Shown here piece by piece: positions 1-7,557 of a stretch of DNA of 64,000 nt (position 1 is its first letter; each line of letters begins with the position of its first letter). Source of the DNA: Duganella aceris (GTDB taxonomy: Bacteria; Pseudomonadota; Gammaproteobacteria; Burkholderiales; Burkholderiaceae_D); the NCBI RefSeq assembly GCF_011090165.1, contig NZ_JAADJT010000015.1, forward strand, positions 83,896 through 147,895, written 5' to 3'. Under the pieces are notes generated by a model, which was given only the letters and a program-made list of their open reading frames with translations, ran no database searches and had not been told where the DNA came from. The translations under genes and the position numbers were made by a program.

Positions 1-153
1 GACAAGCAGGGCCTGGTCGCCGGCGATGTGATGTATGCGCACAACCGCGTGTATGGCATCGAGTTCGGCCGCCAGGATACGCGCCAGCCGTTCTACCTGG
101 TGCTCGCCGACGAGTGGTACGGCGAACTGGCTTCGCGTCCGGTCGGGATTTGA
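1..153 (+). CDS. 3' end of an unidentified protein (partial)
   Basis: The first reading frame is open from the window edge to a TGA at 151-153, giving the last 50 residues of a protein whose start lies outside the window. The fragment is rich in aromatic residues (YAHNRVYGIEF, FYLVLADEWYGEL) and has no motif I recognise. Its stop codon overlaps the proposed TTG start of the next gene, which suggests translational coupling and a shared operon. No function is assigned. That this is coding rests on frame continuity, sensible composition and the coupling to the next gene. Confidence 0.6.
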   Translation, partial: DKQGLVAGDVMYAHNRVYGIEFGRQDTRQPFYLVLADEWYGELASRPVGI

Positions 154-1070
154 AGATAGTCCGCGCGCTGGCGGCGCTGCTGCTGGTTTGCGCGGCCGGG
201 GCGACCGGCGCGGCGTCAGCGTCGTCGGGAGCTTCGTCGGGCGCGTCGCGCTTTTGCGACCGCGACCAGCCGCTGACCGCCGCCGAGCAGGATCGCCTGC
301 TGCGCTTCGCCGCCGTGCTGCGTGAAGAACTCGCCGTCACCGAAGACGGCGTGGCGCTGGTCAGCCGCTCCGGGCTGGATCTGTCGCGCTTCGGCATCCG
401 GTATTCGCATGCGGCGCTGGCTTGGCGCTCCGAGGCCGGCCTGTGGTCGGCGCGCCAACTGTACTATGCTTGCGATGAAGGCCGGCCGCGCATCTATGAT
501 CAAGGCCTGGCTGGCTTCGCGATGGGCACCGACGATCCCAAGCTGGGTTACGTCAGCATCGTCCGCCTGCCGGCGCAGGCGGTGCTGGCGCTGCGGCCGG
601 CCTTGCTCGACACGCCGCGCGTGCTGCACCTGCTGGGCGCGCAGTACAGCGCGAATGCCTATGTCTACGGGCTGCGCTATCAAAATTGCAATCAATGGAT
701 CATGGAGATGATCGCCGCCGGCTGGGGCAACCTGGCCGACGGCGGCGACCTGCGCGAACGCGCGCAGCAGTGGCTGCGCGATGCGGGCTACGCGCCGGAA
801 CCGATCGCTGTCGATTCGCGGCTGTTGATGCTGGCCTCGTATTTCGTCCCGCTGCTGCACCTGGACGACCATCCGGACGAGGACCGCTGGTCAATGAAGC
901 TGAAGGTCAGCGTGCCGGCCGCCGTCGAGGCGTTTGTGCGCAGGAGCTTCCCCGCCAGCGAGCGCGTCGAGATCTGCCACGATGAACGCCAGGTCGTCAT
1001 CCATCGCGGCTGGACCGCCATCGCCGACGGCTGCACGCCGGGCGAGGGCGATGTCGTGGTGCCGCTGTAG
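150..1070 (+). CDS. DUF2145 family secreted protein
   Basis: A 306-residue protein resembling the DUF2145 family, for which no biochemical role is known to me. I chose the TTG at 150 because it overlaps the upstream TGA and starts directly on a signal peptide: KIVR, a hydrophobic stretch rich in Ala and Leu, then small residues near position 22. The GTG at 114 would add a basic, non-signal leader. The mature part has conserved-looking aromatic and Cys positions (LYYACDEG, YQNCNQW) typical of an exported globular domain. It converges on the nitroreductase gene with a 3-bp gap. The family call comes from recognition of the overall sequence and is moderately sure. Confidence 0.7.
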   Translation: MKIVRALAALLLVCAAGATGAASASSGASSGASRFCDRDQPLTAAEQDRLLRFAAVLREELAVTEDGVALVSRSGLDLSRFGIRYSHAALAWRSEAGLWSARQLYYACDEGRPRIYDQGLAGFAMGTDDPKLGYVSIVRLPAQAVLALRPALLDTPRVLHLLGAQYSANAYVYGLRYQNCNQWIMEMIAAGWGNLADGGDLRERAQQWLRDAGYAPEPIAVDSRLLMLASYFVPLLHLDDHPDEDRWSMKLKVSVPAAVEAFVRRSFPASERVEICHDERQVVIHRGWTAIADGCTPGEGDVVVPL

Positions 1071-1073
1071 GAT

Positions 1074-1712
1074 TCAGGCGATCTCGCTCACCAGTTGCTG
1101 GCGCGGCCGGCGCACCTTCTTCAGGTCGACCAGCCAGTCGCCGTCGGCCTCGCGGTAGCCGATCGGCAGGATCACCACGCTGCGCAGATTGCGTTCCTTC
1201 AGCGACAGGATCTGGTCGACGGCAGCCGGATCGAAGCCCTCCATCGGCGTGGTGTCGACGCCTTCAAACGCGGCCGCCACCAGCGCCACGCCCAGCGCGA
1301 TGTAAGCCTGGCGCGCCGCCGCGTCGAAGTTGGCCTGTTCGCCGCGCTCGGCGACGATGCCCAGCAACACCTTGCGATAGTTTTCCCAGCCCTCGTTGAT
1401 CTCGCCGCGCTGTTCGTTGGCCATGTCGAACATCATGTTGACGCGCGCTTCGGTGATGTTGTCCCACGCCGCGAACACCAGCAGATGGGAGCTGTCGGTG
1501 ATCTGCGCCTGATTCCAGCCGACTTCGCGGATCTTGGCGCGCAGTTCGGGATTGCTGACGATGAGCACCTCGAACGGTTGCAGGCCGCTGGAGGTCGGGG
1601 CGAGGCGGATCGCTTCCAGGATGCGCTCCAGTTTTGCATCGTCCACCTTCTTCGTGGCGTCGAATTTTTTGGTGGCGTAGCGCCAGTTAAGCTTGTCGAT
1701 TACATCAGTCAT
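1074..1712 (-). CDS. NAD(P)H-dependent nitroreductase family oxidoreductase
   Basis: A 212-residue FMN-dependent nitroreductase of the NfsB/YdjA-like type, expected to reduce nitroaromatics, quinones or flavins in the cytoplasm. Family features include the N-terminal WRYATKKFD segment (normally R(R/Y)S.R.F), the APTSSGLQPFE motif that contacts FMN, and a C-terminal IGYREADGD segment. The ATG at 1712 was chosen over an upstream in-frame ATG at 1748 because it begins the family domain and the upstream 12 residues run through the promoter side. It is divergent from a MerR-type regulator at 1817, with a MerR-style promoter and palindrome in between, so it is probably induced by electrophilic or redox stress sensed by that regulator. 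Confidence 0.88.
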   Translation of the reverse strand: MTDVIDKLNWRYATKKFDATKKVDDAKLERILEAIRLAPTSSGLQPFEVLIVSNPELRAKIREVGWNQAQITDSSHLLVFAAWDNITEARVNMMFDMANEQRGEINEGWENYRKVLLGIVAERGEQANFDAAARQAYIALGVALVAAAFEGVDTTPMEGFDPAAVDQILSLKERNLRSVVILPIGYREADGDWLVDLKKVRRPRQQLVSEIA

Positions 1713-1774
1713 TGTTGAACTCCGGGTTGATTCGAAAAGGCGCCCCACGCCAGCAGGCTGGGGCGGACCAACCT

Positions 1775-1806
1775 ATAATAAAGTTTCAAGTCAACTTGAG
1801 AGTCAA
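1775..1806 (-). promoter_or_regulatory. MerR-type promoter and operator for the nitroreductase
   Basis: Read on the minus strand there is a -35 TTGACT (1801-1806) and a -10 TATTAT (1775-1780) with a 20-bp spacer, or 19 bp if the -10 is read one base over. Such over-long spacers are the hallmark of MerR-family activated promoters. A perfect 6+2+6 palindrome TCAAGT-TG-ACTTGA (1786-1799) lies inside the spacer, exactly where MerR-family dimers bind. It resembles the SoxR-like CTCAAGTTNACTTGAG type of site. The divergent regulator gene starts at 1817. Confidence 0.75.
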
Positions 1807-1816
1807 GGATAAAAAA

Positions 1817-2197
1817 ATGAAAATCGGCGAACTTTCGCGGCAATCAGGTCTTGCCGCATCGGCTATTCGCTTTTATGAAGAGCAGGGCCTGCTGGCACCG
1901 ATCTCGCGCACGGCCGCCGGTTATCGCGAGTACGCCAGCAATGCCGTCGAGCGCCTGCGGCTGATCCAGGCCTCAAAGCAGATGGGCTTCTCGCTCGAGA
2001 TCATTCGTGGGCTGCTGTCTGATAACGGCAAGTGCTCGATCAGCAAAACCATGGAGCAGACCGGCATCCTGCTGCGCGAGGTCGAAGCGCAGCAGGAGGC
2101 GCTGGCGCGTCAGCATCAAGCGCTGACGGAGTTGCGGGCGATGCTGAACGGCGAAGGTGTCAGCGAGCGATGCCGCCGGCACTTTGCGACGAGCTAG
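1817..2197 (+). CDS. MerR family transcriptional regulator
   Basis: A 126-residue MerR-type activator. It has the N-terminal winged helix (MKIGELSRQSGLAASAIRFYE, then GLL.P..R...GYR.Y), a conserved linker (L.LIQ..K.MGFSLE.I) and a C-terminal antiparallel coiled coil rich in Glu, Gln and Leu. A single Cys near residue 74 (GKCSIS) and another close to the C-terminus could sense a ligand, but the cysteine pattern of SoxR or CueR is absent, so the inducer is unknown. The ATG at 1817 follows a purine-rich stretch. The 3' end overlaps the convergent isomerase-like gene by 38 bp. Divergent placement and a MerR-type promoter point to control of the nitroreductase. Confidence 0.88.
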   Translation: MKIGELSRQSGLAASAIRFYEEQGLLAPISRTAAGYREYASNAVERLRLIQASKQMGFSLEIIRGLLSDNGKCSISKTMEQTGILLREVEAQQEALARQHQALTELRAMLNGEGVSERCRRHFATS

Positions 2198-2762
2198 CGG
2201 CGAGAGCGTCTTCGAGGCGGTCATTGCCCCAGAACATAGCGTCGCCAAGCAGGAAGGTCGGGGCGCCGAAGATGCGGTGCGCCTTGGCCTGCTCGGTGCG
2301 GGCGCGTAGCCTGGCTTTGTTGTCGTCGCCGGTTGCGGCGCGCAGGATGGCAGCGGCGTCCTGGCCCAGTTCGGACAGGATTCGTGTCATGCAGGCGAGG
2401 TCGATGTCGCGGTCCTCGGCGAAGTTGGCCAACATGACGCGCTCGCAGAAGTCCAGCATCCACGGCTGGTCTTCGCACAACAGGCCGACGCGCGCGGCCA
2501 GCAGCGAATTGCGCGGGAAGATGGACGGCTGCCGCCACGGCAGGCCGTACTTGGCGCATTGGCGTGGCATGTCTTGCCGCAGCGCGTAGTCGCCTTTGTC
2601 CTTTTGCAGCACGAACGGTGAGTTGTCCCAGCCGGCATCCTTGAAGATCGGGCCAAGCAGGAACGGTCGCCACACCACGCCGTCCGGCGCCAGGCTGCGG
2701 ATGCGCATCACGCTCAGGTAGCTGTAGTTGCTGGCGAAGTCGAACCAGAATTCAAGTTTCAT
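2160..2762 (-). CDS. 2-hydroxychromene-2-carboxylate isomerase family protein (DsbA/kappa-GST fold)
   Basis: A 200-residue protein of the HCCA isomerase/kappa glutathione-transferase group. It begins FWFDFASNYSYL, where the Ser-Asn-Tyr-Ser segment replaces the CxxC of thioredoxins. Further family features are PFLLGPIF, FPRNS and a C-terminal GAPTFLLG cis-Pro loop. Characterised members isomerise hydroxychromene carboxylates using glutathione during naphthalene breakdown; the substrate here is unknown. The start ATG (2762) overlaps the stop of the upstream CmcJ-like gene in an ATGA junction, so the two are probably co-translated. The 3' end overlaps the convergent MerR gene. Confidence 0.85.
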   Translation of the reverse strand: MKLEFWFDFASNYSYLSVMRIRSLAPDGVVWRPFLLGPIFKDAGWDNSPFVLQKDKGDYALRQDMPRQCAKYGLPWRQPSIFPRNSLLAARVGLLCEDQPWMLDFCERVMLANFAEDRDIDLACMTRILSELGQDAAAILRAATGDDNKARLRARTEQAKAHRIFGAPTFLLGDAMFWGNDRLEDALAASSSQSAGGIAR

Positions 2763-3577
2763 TTTGCATTGTCCTCGTAAATAAGCAGGCAGCGGATTTC
2801 TATGCTTTCCCGCAGCGGCGTGCCGGCCGACGTGGCGGGGTGTTCGAACGCCGCGTGCGGCACGTGGCTCGCCGGCCGCGCGGAGTCGTACTGCTTGAAG
2901 ATCAGCACCTCGTCGCGCGTCATCGCGGGAAAGTACGACCAGCGATGTGCGGAACTGTACATCGCCTGGTAAATCTCGCCCTGGCGATCGGAATAAAAAA
3001 TATCGCTCGCCACCAGGTCGGCGGGATCGACGCTGCGCGCATCGCATAGCGCCAGTGGGGCGTCCAGCACCGGGTGACGGATCGAACGCCACAGGTTGAC
3101 GATGCTGTAGCGCGCCACCTCCGCCGCGCCGCCGCCCAGCTCCAGCTCCAGCCTTCGCCGCGCCGATGTCAGCGTGAAATCGCAATGCACACGGCCCGCC
3201 GCGCCCGGCCTATGGCCTTCGGTCCGGCCGAATGCCTGCGGCGCGCCCGGCTGGCGCTTGCGCACCAGGTGATCGAACACGATAGCCTTGCTGGCGCCCG
3301 ACACCGCCAGCGCCAGTTCGGCCATCTCTGGATAATACCGCTGCATCACTTGTTCCTTGTCGAGGAAGTCCCGCACCGCGCTGGGTGCATGGCGCAGCGT
3401 ATAGCCTTCGCGGTGGATCGCCGTGTCGGCGCCGCGTGCGTCGTGGATCGGCACGGGCAGGCGCTCATAGTCGGCGTTTTGCCATGCCTGTCCATGCGGC
3501 GGCAGGTACATGTAGTTGTAAGGACGGTCCGACGTCGGGCGCAAGAACTCCAGCGCGGCGGTGATCGAGGTTGTCAT
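2759..3577 (-). CDS. CmcJ/NvfI (AsaB-like) family oxidoreductase
   Basis: A 272-residue protein of the CmcJ/NvfI/AsaB family, known from cephamycin biosynthesis and fungal pathways. Recognisable segments are YMYLPPHGQ, the VPIHDARG stretch, VHCDFT, NLWRSIRHPV with LALCD, and the HRWSYFP...DEVLIFKQYDS block followed by a PRESIE-like REESIEIR variant (LRESIEIR). Members are thought to be non-haem oxygenase-like or methoxylation-linked enzymes; the reaction here is unknown. The ATG at 3577 has an AGGGAG ribosome binding site. The gene is translationally coupled to the isomerase-like gene and divergent from a LysR regulator, which suggests a small catabolic or detoxification operon. Confidence 0.85.
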   Translation of the reverse strand: MTTSITAALEFLRPTSDRPYNYMYLPPHGQAWQNADYERLPVPIHDARGADTAIHREGYTLRHAPSAVRDFLDKEQVMQRYYPEMAELALAVSGASKAIVFDHLVRKRQPGAPQAFGRTEGHRPGAAGRVHCDFTLTSARRRLELELGGGAAEVARYSIVNLWRSIRHPVLDAPLALCDARSVDPADLVASDIFYSDRQGEIYQAMYSSAHRWSYFPAMTRDEVLIFKQYDSARPASHVPHAAFEHPATSAGTPLRESIEIRCLLIYEDNAK

Positions 3578-3683
3578 GATGGCTCTCCCTGAAATCCTCA
3601 TTGAATCCGATCGCGAGACGCGGCTCAAACGGTATCTCGGGCGGTTTCGCATTCCATGCAGGCATGCGTGCTACATTGACGTC

Positions 3684-4664
3684 ATGAGCCATCGACTACT
3701 GGATCTGCCACCGCTGGACCTGCTGCGCAGCTTTGTCGCAGTCGGACGGCGCATGAGCATCACACTGGCGGCGCAGGACATGTGCCTGACGCAATCGGCG
3801 CTCAGCCGCCAGGTGCAGGCGTTGGAAGCGTCGCTCGGCTATCTGCTGCTGCTGCGCGGCCATCGATCGATCGAGTTCACCGCAGAGGGGCGGCGGCTGT
3901 TTCGCAGCGCCGACGCGATGCTGGAACAGTTGGGCGAGGTCGTCGCCAGCCTGCGTCCGGGCGACGCGCGGCGGCCGGTCACGATCAGCGCCAGCATCGG
4001 CGTCACCGCGCTGTGGCTGCTGCCGCGCCTGACCGCTTTCCAGCAGGCCGCGCCGCAGATCGATGTGCGGCTGGCGGCCAGCAACCGCTTCGTCGACATG
4101 GCGCGGGAACAGGTCGATCTGTCGCTGCGCTATTGCCGGCCGCAGGATGCGCCAGAAGGCGCGCGGCGGCTGTTCGATGAGGCGCTGGTGCCGGTGGCGC
4201 ATCCGGCGCTGGCGGTCGCGGCGATCGAGGATGCGGAGCAGTTGCGCCGGCATGTGCTGCTGGAATTCGACGATGTGTCGCGGCCTTGGCTGCAATGGCG
4301 TGACTGGCTGCGCGACGCCGGCGCCGGACGAGTCAAGCCGAAGGGCATGTTGCGCTTTAACCAGTACGATCAGGTGGTGCAGGCGGCGTTGGCGGGGCAG
4401 GGCGTGGCGCTGGGGAGGCTGGAGCTGGTGCGGCAGTTGCTGGAGCAGGGCAGGTTGATGCTGGCCAGCGCATTGCCACCGGTCGCCAGCGATTACGGCT
4501 ATTGGCTGATCCGGCGCGGCGATGGGGCCGGCGTGGATGCCGCCGCGGCCGACTCCGCCGGCGATGTGGCGACGGTGGCCGCGTGGATCACGGCCGAGGC
4601 GTCGCGCTGCGGCGGGCCGCTGAAGCTCAGGCGAAAACCTGGCCTTCGAGCGGGAAGCCTTTGA
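3684..4664 (+). CDS. LysR family transcriptional regulator (GcvA-like)
   Basis: A 326-residue LysR-type regulator. The N-terminal HTH shows LRSFVAVGRRMSITLAAQDM followed by LTQSALSRQVQALE, and the C-terminal half is a periplasmic-binding-protein-like effector domain of the GcvA subgroup (LWLLPRL, SLRYC). The ATG at 3684 places the helix-turn-helix at the usual distance from the N-terminus; an upstream in-frame ATG at 3561 would add 41 atypical residues. It is divergent from the CmcJ-like gene with about 106 bp between, so it probably regulates that pair. The last 38 bp overlap the 3' end of fmt on the other strand. Confidence 0.9.
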   Translation: MSHRLLDLPPLDLLRSFVAVGRRMSITLAAQDMCLTQSALSRQVQALEASLGYLLLLRGHRSIEFTAEGRRLFRSADAMLEQLGEVVASLRPGDARRPVTISASIGVTALWLLPRLTAFQQAAPQIDVRLAASNRFVDMAREQVDLSLRYCRPQDAPEGARRLFDEALVPVAHPALAVAAIEDAEQLRRHVLLEFDDVSRPWLQWRDWLRDAGAGRVKPKGMLRFNQYDQVVQAALAGQGVALGRLELVRQLLEQGRLMLASALPPVASDYGYWLIRRGDGAGVDAAAADSAGDVATVAAWITAEASRCGGPLKLRRKPGLRAGSL

Positions 4665-5583
4665 TGAACTCTGCGGCCGGCAGGCGCTTGCCGCCCGGCT
4701 TTTGCAGTTCGGTCAGGCGCAGCGAGCCGCGACCGCATGCGACCACGATGCCATGCTGCGCGTCGGCCGTCAGCACTTTGCCGGCGGGCGATGCGCTGTC
4801 GGTCTCGGCCACTTCGGCGCCCCACAGCTTGACCACGACGCCGTTGACCGACGCGTGCGCGCCGGGGAAGGGATTGAAGGCGCGGATCTTGCGGCCGATC
4901 TCGACGGCGGACTGGCTGAAATCCAGCGCCGCTTCTTCCTTGCTGATCTTGGCCGCGTAATTGACGCCTTCTTCCGGCTGCGTCACCGCTTCCAGTTGAC
5001 CGTGCTTCATCTTGTTGAGCGCGTCGACGATCATCTTGCCGCCCAGCGCGGCCAGCTTGTCGTGCACCATGCCGGTGGTGTCGTGTTCACCGATGGCGAT
5101 GCGTTCGATCAGCAGCATCGGGCCGGTGTCGAGCCCTTCCTCCATCTCCATGATGGTGATGCCGGTTTCGCTGTCGCCGGCTTCGATGGCACGGTGGATC
5201 GGCGCGGCGCCGCGCCAGCGCGGCAGCAGCGAGCCGTGAATGTTGAGGCAGGGTTTGATGTCGAGCGTGCTGCGCGGCAGGATCAGGCCGTAGGCCGCGA
5301 CCACCATCACGTCGTACGGCGTCGACAGCAGGCGCGCATGGGTCGCCAGCGCCTGTTCGGCGCGGACCGGGTCCTTGCTGTCGGTGCGCAGCGACAGCGG
5401 CTGCAGCACTTCGATGCCGTGCGCGACCGCATATTGCTTGACGGCCGACGGCTGCAAATGCATGCCGCGTCCGGCGGGACGGTCGGGCTGGGTCAGCACC
5501 AGCGGGATTTCAAAGCCGGCCTCGTGCAGCGACTGCAAGGCCACCGCGGCAAATTCCGGCGTGCCGGCGAAGATCACTTTCAT
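4627..5583 (-). CDS. fmt: Methionyl-tRNA formyltransferase
   Basis: A 318-residue enzyme that formylates initiator Met-tRNA from 10-formyltetrahydrofolate. The N-terminal Rossmann-like domain begins VIFAGTPEFA, and the catalytic segment NIHGSLLPRWRGAAP holds the conserved Asn and His. A C-terminal OB-like tRNA-binding domain follows (IRAFNPFPGA). Length matches the family. It lies next to def, which removes the formyl group, a very common pairing. Unusually, the two genes are separated by an 84-bp perfect palindrome, so fmt is probably not read through simply from def. Confidence 0.97.
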   Translation of the reverse strand: MKVIFAGTPEFAAVALQSLHEAGFEIPLVLTQPDRPAGRGMHLQPSAVKQYAVAHGIEVLQPLSLRTDSKDPVRAEQALATHARLLSTPYDVMVVAAYGLILPRSTLDIKPCLNIHGSLLPRWRGAAPIHRAIEAGDSETGITIMEMEEGLDTGPMLLIERIAIGEHDTTGMVHDKLAALGGKMIVDALNKMKHGQLEAVTQPEEGVNYAAKISKEEAALDFSQSAVEIGRKIRAFNPFPGAHASVNGVVVKLWGAEVAETDSASPAGKVLTADAQHGIVVACGRGSLRLTELQKPGGKRLPAAEFIKGFPLEGQVFA

Positions 5584-5598
5584 GCGTTTTCCTTGGTG

Positions 5599-5682
5599 GG
5601 TGTCAGTGCCGACATTCGGACACGGGCTGCGCCGTAGCGGTTGCTACGGCGCAGCCCGTGTCCGAATGTCGGCACTGACACC
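5599..5682. repeat. 84-bp perfect palindrome, type A long copy
   Basis: Arms of 40 bp (5599-5638 and 5643-5682) are exact reverse complements around a GGTT loop. The outer part (GGTGTCAGTGCCGACATTCG then GACA) is identical to the whole arm of the shorter copy at 26108-26160. The inner part ends GCCGTAGC, an ending also present in the palindrome at 18107-18200. It fills the gap between def and fmt, both on the minus strand. There is no long T tract on either side, so it is not a textbook intrinsic terminator, although its RNA would form a very stable hairpin. Confidence 0.95.
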
Positions 5683-5689
5683 TAAGGTT

Positions 5690-6232
5690 TTAGAAGCTGC
5701 GGCGCTGCGCGCGCAACTGGGCTTCGCGTTCCAGGCCGCGCTCTTCCTTGACCAGCTTGGTCTTGATGCGGTTGCGCTTCAGCGGCGACAGGTATTCGAC
5801 GAACACCTTGCCCTTCAGGTGATCCATCTCGTGCTGGATGCAGACCGCCAACAGGCCTTCCGCTTCCAGCTCGAACGGCTGGCCCTTGACGTCATAGGCG
5901 CGCACCTTGACCTTGGACGGGCGCTCGACGCCGTCGTACACGCCCGGCACCGACAGGCAACCTTCGTCGTACACCTGCTTGTCGTCGCTGGCCCAGAGGA
6001 TTTCCGGGTTGATGTACGCCACCAGCGCGTTCTTCTCTTCGGAGATGTCGATCACCACCACCTGCTCGTGCACGTCGACCTGCGACGCGGCCAGGCCAAT
6101 GCCCGGCGCTTCGTACATGGTCTCGGCCATGTCGGCGACCAGTTGTTCCAGGCGCTCGTTGAACTCGGTGACCGGCTTGGCCACTTTGTGCAGGCGCGGA
6201 TCGGGGTAACGCAGAATATTTAAGATAGCCAT
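5690..6232 (-). CDS. def: Peptide deformylase
   Basis: A 180-residue metallo-deformylase that removes the N-formyl group from nascent proteins. All three motifs are present: GIGLAASQ, EGCLSVPG (metal-binding Cys) and QHEMDHLKG (two metal-binding His and the catalytic Glu). The start at 6232 gives the standard MAILNILRYPDPRL N-terminus; an in-frame extension to 6319 has no family similarity. It is divergent from the LysM protein gene with about 210 bp between, which must hold both promoters. Downstream lies the type A palindrome and then fmt. Confidence 0.97.
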   Translation of the reverse strand: MAILNILRYPDPRLHKVAKPVTEFNERLEQLVADMAETMYEAPGIGLAASQVDVHEQVVVIDISEEKNALVAYINPEILWASDDKQVYDEGCLSVPGVYDGVERPSKVKVRAYDVKGQPFELEAEGLLAVCIQHEMDHLKGKVFVEYLSPLKRNRIKTKLVKEERGLEREAQLRAQRRSF

Positions 6233-6442
6233 GTGCTGTAGTACTTCGTAACTGTGTTGATAACTAAGTGATTGCCTTGATAACGCGACGTTTTTTGCCA
6301 TCAAAAACGCAACAGCCACGCCGGAGTCCAGAGCGCGGTTTCTCTTGCTAGTTCAAGGATTTATGGGCAGAATTTGATTCAATTTGGCAAGCCTTTGTCT
6401 ACTTGCTGTCGTGTGCCTGAGGCGCATCTACTGGATCTTCCA

Positions 6443-7549
6443 ATGAAAAATTTTAGCACAGTCGGCACCCGCTTAGTATTAGCGGCGCTTTTTTCGGGTG
6501 CGGCGGCTGTCTCCGCCGCTCCCCTCAAGTGCGAGTTCCGCGCCGACGCGCCAGACCAGCATCTGGTGGTCAAAGGCGATACCTTGTGGGATATTTCCGG
6601 AAAGTTCCTCGATCTGCCATGGTGCTGGCCCACCGTCTGGGGCATGAACCGCGACGAAATCGCCAATCCGCACTGGATTTATCCGGGCCAGATCATCTGG
6701 TTCGACCGCGCCGCCGGCCGCTTGCGGCTGGGGAACCGGATCGACGCCAACAGCGGCGTCAACGATCCTTCCCGGCTGCGCCTGCAACCGCAGCTGCGCA
6801 CCGAGGGCCTGGGCAAGGACGCCGTGACGTCGATCCCGGCCGGTGCCATCGAGCCGTTCCTGACCCAGCCTTTGATCATCGAGGACGACGAATTGAAAGG
6901 CGCGCCGCGCGTCATCGCCACGCAGGAGGGCCGCGTGTTCCTCGGCAAGGACGACAAGGCCTACGTGCGCGGCGAACTGAACGGCCACACCTCGTTCCAG
7001 GTGTTCCGCCCCGGCAAGCCGCTGAAGGATCCTGTCACCAAGCAGGTCATCGGCCATGAAGCCTTTTATTTAGGCACCCTTAAATTGCAGACCGAGGCCA
7101 AACCGGGTTCGGGCAGCGACGTGCATACCTTCACCGTCGCCAGCGCCAAGGAGGAGATGGGCAAGGGCGACCAGCTGCGCGCCGTGCCGCCGATGCCGAT
7201 GCAGAACTACGTGCCGCATCCGCCCGAGCAAAAGGTCGCGTCGCGGGTGGTGGCGATCTATGGCGGCGTCACGCACGCCGGGCAAAACCAGGTCGTCAGC
7301 ATTAATCGCGGAAAGCTTGATGGACTCGATGTCGGCTCCGTGCTGCAGCTGTACCATGCGGGAAGAACTGTGAGCGATTCCACCGCCGACAAGGGTTGGC
7401 TGGGGATGCGCGAGCAGCAGGTCAAGCTGCCGGACGAGGAAGTGGGCAGCTTGTTTATCTTCCGCGTGTTCAAGCATATTTCCTATGGCTTGATCATGCA
7501 GGTGTCGGCGCCGGTGGAAGTGGGCGACGTCGCCAAGTCGCCGGAGTAA
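6443..7549 (+). CDS. Secreted LysM domain protein
   Basis: A 368-residue exported protein. Residues 1-26 form a signal peptide (MKNFSTVGTR then a hydrophobic stretch ending AVSAAP). A LysM motif follows at about residues 35-90 (LVVKGDTLWDIS, then NPHWIYPGQIIWF), which should bind peptidoglycan. The remainder is a conserved domain of unknown function common beside def and dprA in betaproteobacteria. The ATG at 6443 was chosen because it opens the signal peptide. It is followed by dprA after 8 bp, so the two are likely co-transcribed. Confidence 0.9.
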   Translation: MKNFSTVGTRLVLAALFSGAAAVSAAPLKCEFRADAPDQHLVVKGDTLWDISGKFLDLPWCWPTVWGMNRDEIANPHWIYPGQIIWFDRAAGRLRLGNRIDANSGVNDPSRLRLQPQLRTEGLGKDAVTSIPAGAIEPFLTQPLIIEDDELKGAPRVIATQEGRVFLGKDDKAYVRGELNGHTSFQVFRPGKPLKDPVTKQVIGHEAFYLGTLKLQTEAKPGSGSDVHTFTVASAKEEMGKGDQLRAVPPMPMQNYVPHPPEQKVASRVVAIYGGVTHAGQNQVVSINRGKLDGLDVGSVLQLYHAGRTVSDSTADKGWLGMREQQVKLPDEEVGSLFIFRVFKHISYGLIMQVSAPVEVGDVAKSPE

Positions 7550-7557
7550 CCCGCGCC

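Noticed and set aside
5599..5682. Reading the def-fmt palindrome as an ordinary intrinsic terminator
   Set aside because: It has no T tract on either strand, and its arms are far longer and more exact than needed; it fits the repeat family instead.
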